Positions 41,743-49,982 of a DNA stretch of 64,000 nucleotides are shown one piece after another. Position numbers and translations under genes: made by a program. Below the pieces are notes generated by a model that was not told the DNA's origin, did no database searches, and saw only the letters and a program-made list of their open reading frames with translations. Position 1 is the stretch's first letter, and every line of letters begins with the position of its first letter. This DNA comes from Brotaphodocola faecis (GTDB taxonomy: Bacteria; Bacillota; Clostridia; Lachnospirales; Lachnospiraceae). The stretch covers positions 1 through 64,000 of the forward strand of contig NZ_JBBMFJ010000005.1 of the NCBI RefSeq assembly GCF_040096075.1, read 5' to 3'.

Positions 41743-43029
41743 ATGAATCGATTTGGAATACAGAGACCCCTTTCAAAGAAGAAATGCTTTCTGATCCTGT
41801 CTTTGCTTCCGCTGTATTTTATTGTGGCGGGGCTGTTCATGCAGCCGGTGGATGAAATTCTGCAGGGAATCGTGCAGATCATACGGGAGCCGGACTTTCT
41901 GATCACGGACTATTTCGTGATCGGAGGTGTGGGCGCGGCCTTTGTAAATGCCGGTGTACTGACACTGATCTGTATCGGCATCATGTACGCTCTGGATATG
42001 AATTTTGACGGTCATACCGTCACATCCACCTGTCTGATGTTTGGATTTTCCCTGTTCGGAAAGAACCTGCTAAACATCTGGATGATCCTGGTGGGCGTAT
42101 TCCTGTACGCAAAGTACCATAAGACGACTGTGAAGCGTTATCTGTATGTGGGATTTTACGGGACGAGCCTTTCGCCCATCGTGAGCCAGGTTATGCACAT
42201 TGTGGACCTGCCGCTTCCGCTGCGGCTTCTTCTGTGCGCGGCTACGGGCATTATCATCGGATTCGTGCTGCCACCGTTAAGTACCCATGTGCATTATTCT
42301 CATAAGGGTTATTCCCTTTACAACGTGGGATTTGCGGGAGGCATTATTGCGACGGTGATCGTGTCTATCCTGAAATCCTTTGGCGTAACCATTGAATCCC
42401 GCCTGATCTGGTTTACCGGGCAGAATCAGACCTTTATCATTCTGCTGTCCATCCTGTTTGGTGTCATGATCCTGTATGGTATCATTACCGATCCCATGGC
42501 GCTGGAGGATTACCGCAGTATCCTGCGGTCCTACGGCCTGGGTGGTACGGATTATTACAAGTCCGAGGGCGGCGCGGCCGTCATGATCAATATGGGTGTG
42601 AATGGCCTGGTTACCATGCTGTTTGTGGTGATGGTGGGCGGTGATTTAAATGGTCCGACCATCGGCGGAATCTTTACCGTGGTGGGCTTCAGTGCTACCG
42701 GTAAGCACCTGCGCAATATTCTTCCGGTCATGGCCGGAGTGCTGATTGCCAGTGAGGCAAAAAGCTGGAACATCACCGACCCATCGGCGATCCTTGCTCT
42801 GCTTCTTTCTACCACTCTGGCACCGATTGCCGGTGAGTTTGGAATCATCGCCGGTGTGATCGCGGGATTTTTGCATTCTTCCGTAGCGCTGAATGTAGGA
42901 ATCGTGTACGGAGGCATGAACCTCTACAACAACGGGTTCGCAGGCGGCCTTGTGGCCATGTTCCTGGTTCCGGTGATCCAGTCCATCCGCGACAGACGCG
43001 CAAGAGCACGGGGCGGATTGTCGCTGTAG
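41743..43029 (+). CDS. DUF1576 membrane protein
   Basis: 428 residues with about ten to twelve hydrophobic helices, built as two similar halves: YSLYNVGFAGGIIATVIVSIL and MNLYNNGFAGGLVAMFLVPVI. This matches DUF1576, an uncharacterised Firmicutes family that looks like a transporter. Start at 41743 is at good distance from GGAGG; the ATG at 41731 overlaps uppP's stop. The MITE is inserted right after the stop codon. Confidence 0.85.
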   Translation: MNRFGIQRPLSKKKCFLILSLLPLYFIVAGLFMQPVDEILQGIVQIIREPDFLITDYFVIGGVGAAFVNAGVLTLICIGIMYALDMNFDGHTVTSTCLMFGFSLFGKNLLNIWMILVGVFLYAKYHKTTVKRYLYVGFYGTSLSPIVSQVMHIVDLPLPLRLLLCAATGIIIGFVLPPLSTHVHYSHKGYSLYNVGFAGGIIATVIVSILKSFGVTIESRLIWFTGQNQTFIILLSILFGVMILYGIITDPMALEDYRSILRSYGLGGTDYYKSEGGAAVMINMGVNGLVTMLFVVMVGGDLNGPTIGGIFTVVGFSATGKHLRNILPVMAGVLIASEAKSWNITDPSAILALLLSTTLAPIAGEFGIIAGVIAGFLHSSVALNVGIVYGGMNLYNNGFAGGLVAMFLVPVIQSIRDRRARARGGLSL

Positions 43030-43034
43030 CAATA

Positions 43035-43167
43035 GTAACTGTTCAGTAGGTCTGCGCATTCACTGCGCTGACCGTATGAAAACATGGGCTTGCAGGCAAA
43101 AATCCCATTGCCGAAGGCAATTTTCAATGGATTTTTGCCCGTAACTGTGAGGGTACTGAACAGTTAC
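43035..43167. mobile_element. IS66-type MITE, copy 1 (133 bp)
   Basis: Terminal inverted repeats GTAACTGTTCAGTA / TACTGAACAGTTAC (14 bp, perfect). Flanked by an 8-bp direct repeat TAGCAATA (43027-43034 and 43168-43175). Identical over 133 bp to the inverted copy at 60176-60308. GTAA ends and 8-bp duplications are hallmarks of IS66-family elements. No coding capacity; an inner hairpin GGCAAAAATCC / GGATTTTTGCC is present. Confidence 0.92.
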
Positions 43168-43206
43168 TAGCAATATAAAAATCAGGGGACGGAACGAATA
43201 AGGTCC

Positions 43207-43375
43207 GGAAATGAAAGAGACCGACTTCCTTTATTTTCACATATCGTTGTTTGCTTGCTCTCACAACACGCGTTCGCCTGCATCGGATGAAAATCCGCTG
43301 CATTCGGACACGTGTGATCGAGATGCAAACAACCAGATATGCGGAAAATACCGGAAGTCAGTCTCATTCATTTCC
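43207..43375. repeat. Long imperfect palindrome of about 169 bp
   Basis: Arms of about 80 nt around the centre CGGATGAAAATCCG. The outer 23 nt match at 20 positions (GGAAATGA, then GAGAC, then GACTTCC), and a further matched block CATATC with GTTGTTTGC follows. No coding potential seen. Unlike the neighbouring MITE in sequence. Possibly another foldback element. Confidence 0.7.
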
Positions 43376-43405
43376 TGCTGTATTGGCTCTGCAAAAAAAT
43401 CGAAA

Positions 43406-43888
43406 TCAGAAGGTCAGGCGCATCTGATACCAGGTTACGTTGCCGTGGACGGATGCGGAGACGCCTTCATTTACGAATCCGAACTTTGCGTAGTAATGGA
43501 TAAGTTTATCCTTGCAGGTCAGCACCAGTCCCTTGCGGCCCTGGGCTTTTGCATCGGAGATGGCGCGTTTGATGAGGTCTCCGGCATAGCCGTGCTTGCG
43601 GTATTCCGGGATGGTGTTGACGCCGAAAATCATCTGCCAGGCACCGTTTTCGTTGTGGAGTTCGGCACGCTTGTACATTTCATCAGTCAGGTCAGCTTCG
43701 TCAGTGACCATGCCGTCCACAAAGGCAATGAGCTTATTTTCATCGAACATGAGCCAGAAGTGGCTGGCGTAGTGGGAGAGGCGGTGCTCAAAGTCGGCGC
43801 GGGTAGCGGCCTCCGCGGGCGGGAAACACTCTGCCTCGACGGCAGTGACAACATCCAGATCTTCTATGGTTGCGGTTCTGATTAACAT
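43406..43888 (-). CDS. GNAT-family acetyltransferase
   Basis: 160 residues. Acetyl-CoA loop VNTIPEYRKHGYAGDLIKRAISDAKAQG (about 90-117) and C-terminal HYYAKFGFVNEGVS. Starts MLIRTATIEDLD, typical of small N-acetyltransferases; arylalkylamine-type resemblance is weak. AGGAGG lies 10 nt before the start. Substrate unknown. The 276 nt between this start and the next ORF contain only AT-rich DNA up to the toxin promoter. Confidence 0.9.
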   Translation of the reverse strand: MLIRTATIEDLDVVTAVEAECFPPAEAATRADFEHRLSHYASHFWLMFDENKLIAFVDGMVTDEADLTDEMYKRAELHNENGAWQMIFGVNTIPEYRKHGYAGDLIKRAISDAKAQGRKGLVLTCKDKLIHYYAKFGFVNEGVSASVHGNVTWYQMRLTF

Positions 43889-44108
43889 AGGGAAAGTCCT
43901 CCTGAGTATTTATTGGATGAGAATGATTGTAACATAGGAAGCCGCGAAAGACAAAATAAACAAAAAAATAACAATGCAAATGGTCTGTCCAATTATGATC
44001 TGCAAAGAAAAAATGTGCATAATGCGGTGAAAAAGCTTTACATGAATAACAATAAAAACGTCCGATAGCGACATCGAAACAAATCTTATGGTTTAAATCA
44101 CGCATATA

Positions 44109-44117
44109 TGCTATAAT
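44109..44117 (+). promoter_or_regulatory. Extended -10 promoter of the Fst-like toxin mRNA
   Basis: TGC-TATAAT (TATAAT 44112-44117) in the context ATATGCTATAATGCC; -35 weak. The same 15 nt occur in the opposing promoter at 44373. Confidence 0.75.
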
Positions 44118-44164
44118 GCCAATGTTACCGCCCCTATACCGGTAAGGAAAGGGGGTGTATTGCC

Positions 44165-44251
44165 ATGGAATATCTGATATCTTTTATTGTCGCTGTCGCG
44201 GCTGGTGTAGCCTGCCACTACATCATCAAATGGTTGGATGGCGATAAGTAA
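44165..44251 (+). CDS. Fst-like small hydrophobic toxin (type I toxin-antitoxin candidate)
   Basis: 28 residues: MEYLISFIVAVAAGVACH, then YIIKWLDGDK. One membrane helix followed by a charged LDxx tail, like Fst of Enterococcus par (ending LDEEDDSRK). GGAAAGGGGGTG precedes the ATG. The 40-nt leader can fold CCCC on GGGG, hiding the ribosome-binding site, as known for Fst mRNA. An antisense RNA converges from 44366. Fst-type peptides damage the membrane when unrepressed; here the role is inferred. Confidence 0.75.
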   Translation: MEYLISFIVAVAAGVACHYIIKWLDGDK

Positions 44252-44293
44252 ACGGTAACCAGCCTGCAGATGCCTGACTGCCTAAAACAGGAA

Positions 44294-44333
44294 GAAAGCC
44301 CCTGAGTGGTCGAGACTCAGGGGCTTTCGTTTT
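44294..44333. terminator. Bidirectional terminator shared by toxin mRNA and antisense RNA
   Basis: GAAAGCCCCTGAGT, loop, ACTCAGGGGCTTTC, then GTTTTTG on the plus side; T-rich also on the minus side (TTTCTTCCTG). Confidence 0.9.
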
Positions 44334-44366
44334 TGTATCACCATGGATACTGATATCTTTTTGCCT
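44294..44366 (-). ncRNA. Predicted Fst-type antitoxin RNA (RNA II-like)
   Basis: About 73 nt from the promoter at 44373-44401 to the shared terminator. Its 5' part is complementary to plus-strand CCATGGATACTGATATCTTTT (44341-44360). That is a direct repeat of the toxin start region (CCATGG at 44163, CTGATATCTTTT at 44173), so it can pair in trans with the toxin's start codon, as in par. Confidence 0.7.
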
Positions 44367-44372
44367 ATCGGC

Positions 44373-44401
44373 ATTATAGCATATGCAAAAAATCTTTGCA
44401 A
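44373..44401 (-). promoter_or_regulatory. Promoter of the antitoxin RNA (TTGCAA-17-TATAAT)
   Basis: On the minus strand TTGCAA (44401-44396), 17-bp spacer, extended -10 TGC-TATAAT (44378-44373). Stronger than the toxin promoter, as expected. Confidence 0.8.
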
Positions 44402-44511
44402 GATACCCCGAAAAACAAATTTTAAATCCGTGTTGCATTTCGTGTTGCATAAATTAGAAAAAGTGCGTTTTTATAAGAAAAACGATAACGTAATAAGAAA
44501 ATCCAGAACGA

Positions 44512-44566
44512 TAAAAAGCCTTATTTTAAGCGGAATTTCTGATGAAGTCGCTCAATATAAGGCTTT
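44512..44566 (-). terminator. Terminator of tRNA-Arg(CCG)
   Basis: AAAGCCTTAT pairs with ATAAGGCTTT across a loop of about 32 nt, followed by TT on the minus strand, directly behind the tRNA. Confidence 0.6.
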
Positions 44567-44575
44567 AATAAAAAA

Positions 44576-44647
44576 TGCGTCTGATAGGAATCGAACCTAC
44601 GCACGCGGCTCCGGAGGCCACTGCTCTATCCACTGAGCTACAGACGC
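44576..44647 (-). tRNA. tRNA-Arg (CCG)
   Basis: Minus-strand cloverleaf of 72 nt. Acceptor GCGTCTG pairs with CAGACGC, discriminator A. Anticodon stem GTGGC/GCCGC encloses loop CTCCGGA with CCG. Confidence 0.96.
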
Positions 44648-44656
44648 ATCTCTATC

Positions 44657-44685
44657 ATGATACTATACTTTTTTCATATTTGCAA
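44657..44685 (-). promoter_or_regulatory. Promoter of tRNA-Arg(CCG) (TTGCAA-17-TATCAT)
   Basis: On the minus strand TTGCAA (44685-44680), 17-bp spacer, TATCAT (44662-44657). Confidence 0.75.
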
Positions 44686-44694
44686 GGGGATTTG

Positions 44695-44723
44695 TTGATT
44701 TTTTGGGCCTATTTTGATATGAT
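44695..44723 (+). promoter_or_regulatory. Promoter of the single-pass membrane protein gene (TTGATT-17-TATGAT)
   Basis: TTGATT (44695-44700), 17-bp spacer, TATGAT (44718-44723); start expected near 44730, just before GGAGG at 44737. Confidence 0.6.
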
Positions 44724-44751
44724 GATACTATCTTTTGGAGGATATGATTTT

Positions 44752-45762
44752 ATGAAACATGACTGGAAATTTTTACAGGAAAAAGATAGTGATACACAGA
44801 AAAAAATGCTGCTTCCGGTTCTGGTGATTCCGCTGGTGGTCATTGTACTGATGATCGTCATTGTACTTGCGGATTATGGGAAGAAGCGGGCAGCGGAGCC
44901 GGCGGCGGTAACGGAAACAGTGGAAACGGAAACGGAGACGATGCCGGCCGAAACCGATGATGCGTCTGCGGAGGAAGAAACAGACACAGAATCGGAAATG
45001 GAGGCGGAAACTGCGGAGGAAGAAAGCGGAGACCCATACGCAACGGACACCTTTACCCACGACAGTGTTCCGGAGATCCTGAGCCTGATGAAAAAGTATT
45101 TTGCAGCCCGGGCCAGCGCGGACGCAGATACCATGAATGAGATTTACGGTATCTCCGGTCTTTCCTTTACGGAGCTGGAACACGAGAAGACCCGTCTGCG
45201 CAGCAATTCCAAGTATGTGCAGGATTTTGAGAATGTAACAACCTATGTGCGTGACGGTGTGACCTCAGACAGCTGGCTGGTTTACGCACTGGCGGATATC
45301 AAATTCCATTCTGTGAAAACCGTTGCGCCCATGATCATGTGGTGCTATGTGGAGAAGGACAGTGATGGAAACTATCACATCATCAATGACGCGGATCTTT
45401 CTGAGGAGGTTCTTCAGTTTGTGGACCGGTCGAATCACTCGGAAGAGGTGCGGAAGCTGGCATCCAGCGTGAATGTAAAGCTGAAAGAAGCACTCAGCTC
45501 CGATGAGGATTTAAACAGCGTTTACGGCGTGCTCCGTGACGGTTCTCCGGTTTATGACAATGGAGAAGAACCGGCGGTTGTGATCGGGGACGAGGAGTCC
45601 TCTGAGAGCAGTGAGACCGATACCGGGAATACGGAAAGCGCAGCAGACGGCTCCGCAGAAAATGGCAGTACGGCTGCTGAGGCAGGAACCGAAACAGGAG
45701 CAGAAACACAGGCGGCATCTGGAGAAACGCAGAGCGCAGAAACAACTGCTGCGGCAAACTAG
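44752..45762 (+). CDS. Single-pass membrane protein with acidic linkers, function unknown
   Basis: 336 residues. Short cytoplasmic start MKHDWKFLQEKD, membrane helix about 20-41 (LLPVLVIPLVVIVLMIVIVL), then a Glu/Thr-rich spacer (about 50-95), a folded extracellular domain of about 170 residues (SVPEILSLMKKYFAARASADADTMNEIYG..., NTF2/SnoaL-like in feel) and a low-complexity Ser/Glu/Thr/Ala tail from about 275. Common in Lachnospiraceae surface proteins. No catalytic motif recognised. Start at 44752 after GGAGG; an earlier in-frame start would overlap the tRNA. Confidence 0.8.
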   Translation: MKHDWKFLQEKDSDTQKKMLLPVLVIPLVVIVLMIVIVLADYGKKRAAEPAAVTETVETETETMPAETDDASAEEETDTESEMEAETAEEESGDPYATDTFTHDSVPEILSLMKKYFAARASADADTMNEIYGISGLSFTELEHEKTRLRSNSKYVQDFENVTTYVRDGVTSDSWLVYALADIKFHSVKTVAPMIMWCYVEKDSDGNYHIINDADLSEEVLQFVDRSNHSEEVRKLASSVNVKLKEALSSDEDLNSVYGVLRDGSPVYDNGEEPAVVIGDEESSESSETDTGNTESAADGSAENGSTAAEAGTETGAETQAASGETQSAETTAAAN

Positions 45763-45848
45763 GCAGGAAAGTATGATCTGGCTGACCGTGCAGATACAGG
45801 AAAACAAAAATACAGGATTCACAGATAGAAAAGAAAGAAGATAATACC

Positions 45849-46886
45849 ATGGAAACCATGAATGTAAAAGACTTTTATTTTGACCTTCCGCAGGAGCTGA
45901 TCGCGCAGGATCCGCTGGAGGACCGTTCCTCTTCCAGACTGTTAGTTCTGGACAAGAATACCGGGGAGATGGAGCACCGCCACTTCCGTGACATCACGGA
46001 GTATTTAAGACCGGGCGACTGTCTGGTTATCAACAATACCAAGGTCATTCCGGCCCGTCTGTTTGGCGTAAAGGAAGATACTCAGGCGAAGATTGAGGTG
46101 CTTTTATTAAAGCGCCGCGAAAATGATATCTGGGAGACGCTGGTAAAACCGGGTAAGAAGTGCAAACCTGGTACCGTGATCGTATTTGGTGAGGGCCTGT
46201 TAAAGGGTACCGTTATCGATGTGGTAGATGAGGGCAACCGCCTGATCCAGTTCTCCTACGAGGGCATTTTTGAGGAAATTCTGGACCAGCTTGGCCAGAT
46301 GCCGCTTCCGCCGTATATTACCCACCAGTTAAAGGACAAGAACCGTTATCAGACCGTGTACGCGGAGCACGACGGTTCCGCGGCAGCTCCGACAGCAGGA
46401 CTGCATTTCACGAAGGAGCTTCTGGCTCAGATTGAGGCCATGGGGGTAAAGATTGCCCATGTGACTCTGCATGTAGGACTTGGCACATTCCGCCCGGTGA
46501 AGGTGGAGAACGTGCTGGAGCACCATATGCATTCGGAGTTCTATATAGTAGAAGAATCGGAAGCAAAGAAGATCAACGATACCAAGGCAGCAGGCGGCCG
46601 CGTCATTTGCGTGGGCACCACCAGCTGCAGAACCATTGAATCTGCCACCGGTGAGGATGGAATCTTAAAGGCCGGCAGCGGCTGGACCGATATCTTTATC
46701 TATCCGGGTTACAAATTCAAGATTCTGGACTGCCTGATCACAAACTTCCATCTGCCGGAGTCCACTCTGGTGATGCTGGTTTCCGCACTGGCAGGCCGCG
46801 AGCATGTACTGCATGCGTATGACGAAGCAATTAAGGAACGTTACCGTTTCTTTAGTTTTGGCGATGCCATGTTTATTCACGACTAA
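45849..46886 (+). CDS. queA: tRNA preQ1(34) S-adenosylmethionine ribosyltransferase-isomerase
   Basis: 345 residues. FDLPQELIAQDPLEDRSSSRLLVLDK, VINNTKVIPARLFG, HDGSAAAPTAGLHFT, HVTLHVGLGTFRPV and TNFHLPESTLVMLVSALAG are canonical. It adds epoxyqueuosine precursor to tRNA in queuosine synthesis. No tgt or queG gene is adjacent. A later ATG (45858) is a possible start. Confidence 0.97.
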   Translation: METMNVKDFYFDLPQELIAQDPLEDRSSSRLLVLDKNTGEMEHRHFRDITEYLRPGDCLVINNTKVIPARLFGVKEDTQAKIEVLLLKRRENDIWETLVKPGKKCKPGTVIVFGEGLLKGTVIDVVDEGNRLIQFSYEGIFEEILDQLGQMPLPPYITHQLKDKNRYQTVYAEHDGSAAAPTAGLHFTKELLAQIEAMGVKIAHVTLHVGLGTFRPVKVENVLEHHMHSEFYIVEESEAKKINDTKAAGGRVICVGTTSCRTIESATGEDGILKAGSGWTDIFIYPGYKFKILDCLITNFHLPESTLVMLVSALAGREHVLHAYDEAIKERYRFFSFGDAMFIHD

Positions 46887-46905
46887 GGAACACAAGTAAG
46901 AGACA

Positions 46906-46937
46906 GGCTATCTCTCTGGTGGAGGGATAGCCGTTTT
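46906..46937 (+). terminator. Terminator of queA
   Basis: GGCTATCtCT, loop, aGgGATAGCC, then GTTTTC. Confidence 0.75.
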
Positions 46938-47016
46938 CGGCTTACGGGATGGATAAAAAACGTGGCCGGAATGGAAAAGTGACTGAGCCGGAATGACCGG
47001 TGAGAAAGGAAACATC

Positions 47017-47790
47017 ATGGAAGAGATCCGTTTGAATAAATATTTAAGCGAGCAGGGCGTCTGCTCCCGCCGCGAGGCAGACCGCCTCATTGAGGCTGGA
47101 AAAGTCACCATTGACGGCCGTAAGGCGGAGATGGGCGAGAAGGTAACAGGTCAGGAGATCATTGTCTGCGATGGAAAACCGGTGGGAAAGGCAGCAGGCG
47201 GCAAAAAGGTAAAGCCGGTGCTGCTGGTGGTGAATAAACCGCGGGGAATCGTCTGCACCACTTCCGATAAGGACCGTGCTCCCAACGTAGTAGACCTGAT
47301 CAAATATCCGGCAAGAGTGTATCCGGTGGGACGCCTGGACAAAGACTCGGAGGGCCTTCTGCTCATGACCAACCAGGGCGAGCTGGCCAATGAGATCATG
47401 CACGCAGGCAATTTTCACGAGAAGGAGTACCTGGTTACCGTAGATCAGCCGTTTAATGCGGCATTCTTAAAGAAAATGCGCGAGGGCGTAGAACTGAAAG
47501 AGCTTGGCGTGACCACAAGACCCTGTAAGGTGGAGGCAGCCGGAGCGAAGACCTTCCGCATTATCCTGACCCAGGGCTTAAACCGTCAGATCCGCCGGAT
47601 GTGCGCGGAGCTGGGCTATCGTGTGGTAACCTTAAAACGTGTCCGTATCATGAATATCCATCTGGGTAAATTAAATACCGGAGACTTCCGCCGGGCAACT
47701 CTGAAGGAACTGGAGGAACTGGAGTGGCAGTTAGAGCAGGCCCGCATGGAGCGTGAGGAGGCAGATCTGCCGGACGGAGAAGAGGCATAG
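47017..47790 (+). CDS. rluF: Pseudouridine synthase, RluF/RsuA family
   Basis: 257 residues. S4 RNA-binding domain (about 1-60: IRLNKYLSEQGVCSRREADRLIEAGKV), then the catalytic region with Asp in YPVGRLDKDSEGLLLMTN. HEKEYLVTVDQPFNAAFLKKM, QGLNRQIRRMCAELGY and RIMNIHLGKL follow E. coli RluF (23S rRNA 2604) closely, so RluF rather than RluB. C-terminal acidic tail. Start at 47017 follows AAAGGA. Confidence 0.9.
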   Translation: MEEIRLNKYLSEQGVCSRREADRLIEAGKVTIDGRKAEMGEKVTGQEIIVCDGKPVGKAAGGKKVKPVLLVVNKPRGIVCTTSDKDRAPNVVDLIKYPARVYPVGRLDKDSEGLLLMTNQGELANEIMHAGNFHEKEYLVTVDQPFNAAFLKKMREGVELKELGVTTRPCKVEAAGAKTFRIILTQGLNRQIRRMCAELGYRVVTLKRVRIMNIHLGKLNTGDFRRATLKELEELEWQLEQARMEREEADLPDGEEA

Positions 47791-47924
47791 GCGAACGGTC
47801 GGACCGAACTGTATGGCAGGATGTCAAAGCATGCAAGAAACCGGGGAGAATGCCCGGAAAATCAGGATGACAAAAGGACAGAACAGAATCGGAAAGAACA
47901 GAGAAAAACAGGCAGGTGATGAAC

Positions 47925-49982
47925 ATGGACCAGAAACAGAATGAAGACAAAATCTTGCGCATGAAGGAGCTGCACCGGGAACTTCTGGCGGCATCCAGAG
48001 CTTACTATCAGGAAAGCCGCGAGATCATGAGCAACTTTGAATATGACCGGCTGTATGATGAGCTGCTGGAGCTGGAAAAAGAAACCGGTACCGTGCTGGC
48101 CGGAAGCCCGACCCAGAAGGTGGGCTATGAGGTGTTGAGCGAACTCCCAAAGGAGGCCCACGAGGCACCGATGCTTTCCCTGGATAAAACAAAGGAGGTG
48201 CCGGTGCTTCAGGAGTGGCTGGGAAGCCAGAAGGGCCTTCTGTCCTGGAAGTTAGACGGCCTGACCATTGTCCTGACTTACGAGGGCGGGGAACTGGTGA
48301 AGGCAGTCACCCGCGGCAACGGTGAGATTGGTGAGGTCATCACCAACAACGCGAAGGTGTTTTCCAATGTGCCGCTTCGCATCCCGTACCAGGGTCAGCT
48401 GATCCTGCGGGGCGAGGCCATCATCAAATATTCCGATTTTGCCCGCATCAACGAGGAAATCGAGGATGTGGATGCGAAATATAAAAACCCGAGAAACTTA
48501 TGCAGCGGATCGGTGCGCCAGTTAAATAACGAGATTACAGCAAAGCGCAGTGTGAATTTTGAGGCATTCATGCTGGTGCGGGCTGTGGGACCGGAAGCTG
48601 CGGCTGCAGCAGGAGACGCAGTGGCAGAGGCTGGATTGCCGGATGACGGAACCGACCATGGCCGTTTCCACAATTCCAGAAAAGAGCAGTTTGAATGGTT
48701 AAAGACTCAGGGCTTTGATGTGGTGGAGTACAAAGAAGTTACCGCAGCGACTCTGCCGGACGCTGTGGCGGAATTTGCGGAAGCCATTCAGAGCTATGAT
48801 ATCCCATCGGACGGCCTGGTACTTCTGATGGATGATATTGCCTACGGCGATGCCCTGGGACGCACCGCCAAGTTCCCGCGAAATTCCATCGCTTTCAAAT
48901 GGGCCGATGAGATCCGGGAGACGACACTCCGGGAGATTGAGTGGAGCGCATCCAGAACCGGTCTCATCAATCCGGTGGCGATCTTTGATCCGGTGGAGCT
49001 GGAGGGCACCACGGTGAGCCGTGCCAGTGTCCACAACATCAGCATCATGGAAGCCCTGGAGCTGGGCGTGGGGGATACCATCACAGTCTATAAGGCCAAC
49101 ATGATCATCCCGCAGATTGCGGAGAACTTAACACGCAGCGGAAACATCGTAATCCCGAAGATCTGTCCGGTCTGCGGCGGCGAGACCCAGATCCGCCAGA
49201 TGAACGATGTAAAATCCTTATACTGCACCAACCCGGACTGCCAGGCGAAGAAGATCAAAAGTTTCTCCCTGCTGGTCAGCCGGGATGCGTTAAATATCGA
49301 CGGGCTTTCGGAAGCGACTCTGGAGAAATTCATTGCGGCGGGCTTTATTCACAGCTACGCGGATATGTTCCATCTGGACCGTCACAAAGAAGCCATCGTT
49401 TCCATGGAAGGCTTTGGAGAGAAGTCGTATGAGAATCTGATGGCGGCGGTGAAGAAGGCCTCCAACACCAATCTGGTGCGTGTGGTATACGGCATCGGCG
49501 TGGCAGGTATCGGCCTGGCAAACGCCAAAATGCTGTGCCGTGCTTTCGGCTATGATTTTGAAAGGATGCGCCATGCCACAGCGGAAGAACTGACGGCAGT
49601 GGATGGCATCGGTGCCGTGCTGGCCGATGCCTGGATTGATTACTTTGCTTCAGAGAAGAACCGCGAGGCGGTGGATGGGCTTCTGGCAGAGCTTACCATT
49701 GAGAACGAGGCAGAGAACACCGAAGCAGCCATCTTTGCCGGAATGACCTTTGTCATCACCGGTTCGGTGGAGCATTTTGCCAACCGCAAGGAATTACAGG
49801 CGGCCATTGAGGCCCGGGGCGGTAAGGCCACCGGTTCGGTTACCGCAAAGACCACATATCTGATTAACAATGACGTGACATCCAATTCGTCAAAAAATAA
49901 AAAAGCAAAAGAACTGGGAATTCCGATCATTTCCGAGCAGGATTTCCTGAGTATGATGGGGGAAGAAAACAATGCCGATTAA
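47925..49982 (+). CDS. ligA: NAD-dependent DNA ligase (divergent clade)
   Basis: About 685 residues with all LigA parts: Ia domain, adenylation domain with catalytic Lys in SWKLDG (about 107), OB fold, four-Cys zinc finger (CPVCGG to CTNPDC), helix-hairpin-helix repeats and C-terminal BRCT (GMTFVITGSVEHFANRKELQAAIEARGGKATGSV). It departs from the usual EPKxDG and TRGDG motifs (SWKLDG, TRGNGEIGEVIT) and has an Ala-rich insert near 220-240. This variant is usual in Lachnospiraceae. Start uncertain: ATG 47925 fits AGGCAGG, but 47919 or GTG 47916 are possible. Confidence 0.92.
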   Translation: MDQKQNEDKILRMKELHRELLAASRAYYQESREIMSNFEYDRLYDELLELEKETGTVLAGSPTQKVGYEVLSELPKEAHEAPMLSLDKTKEVPVLQEWLGSQKGLLSWKLDGLTIVLTYEGGELVKAVTRGNGEIGEVITNNAKVFSNVPLRIPYQGQLILRGEAIIKYSDFARINEEIEDVDAKYKNPRNLCSGSVRQLNNEITAKRSVNFEAFMLVRAVGPEAAAAAGDAVAEAGLPDDGTDHGRFHNSRKEQFEWLKTQGFDVVEYKEVTAATLPDAVAEFAEAIQSYDIPSDGLVLLMDDIAYGDALGRTAKFPRNSIAFKWADEIRETTLREIEWSASRTGLINPVAIFDPVELEGTTVSRASVHNISIMEALELGVGDTITVYKANMIIPQIAENLTRSGNIVIPKICPVCGGETQIRQMNDVKSLYCTNPDCQAKKIKSFSLLVSRDALNIDGLSEATLEKFIAAGFIHSYADMFHLDRHKEAIVSMEGFGEKSYENLMAAVKKASNTNLVRVVYGIGVAGIGLANAKMLCRAFGYDFERMRHATAEELTAVDGIGAVLADAWIDYFASEKNREAVDGLLAELTIENEAENTEAAIFAGMTFVITGSVEHFANRKELQAAIEARGGKATGSVTAKTTYLINNDVTSNSSKNKKAKELGIPIISEQDFLSMMGEENNAD

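Noticed and set aside
43182..43885. Open frames on both strands over the long palindrome and antisense to the acetyltransferase
   Set aside because: Open frames in inverted-repeat DNA and opposite a real gene; no ribosome-binding site or known motif.
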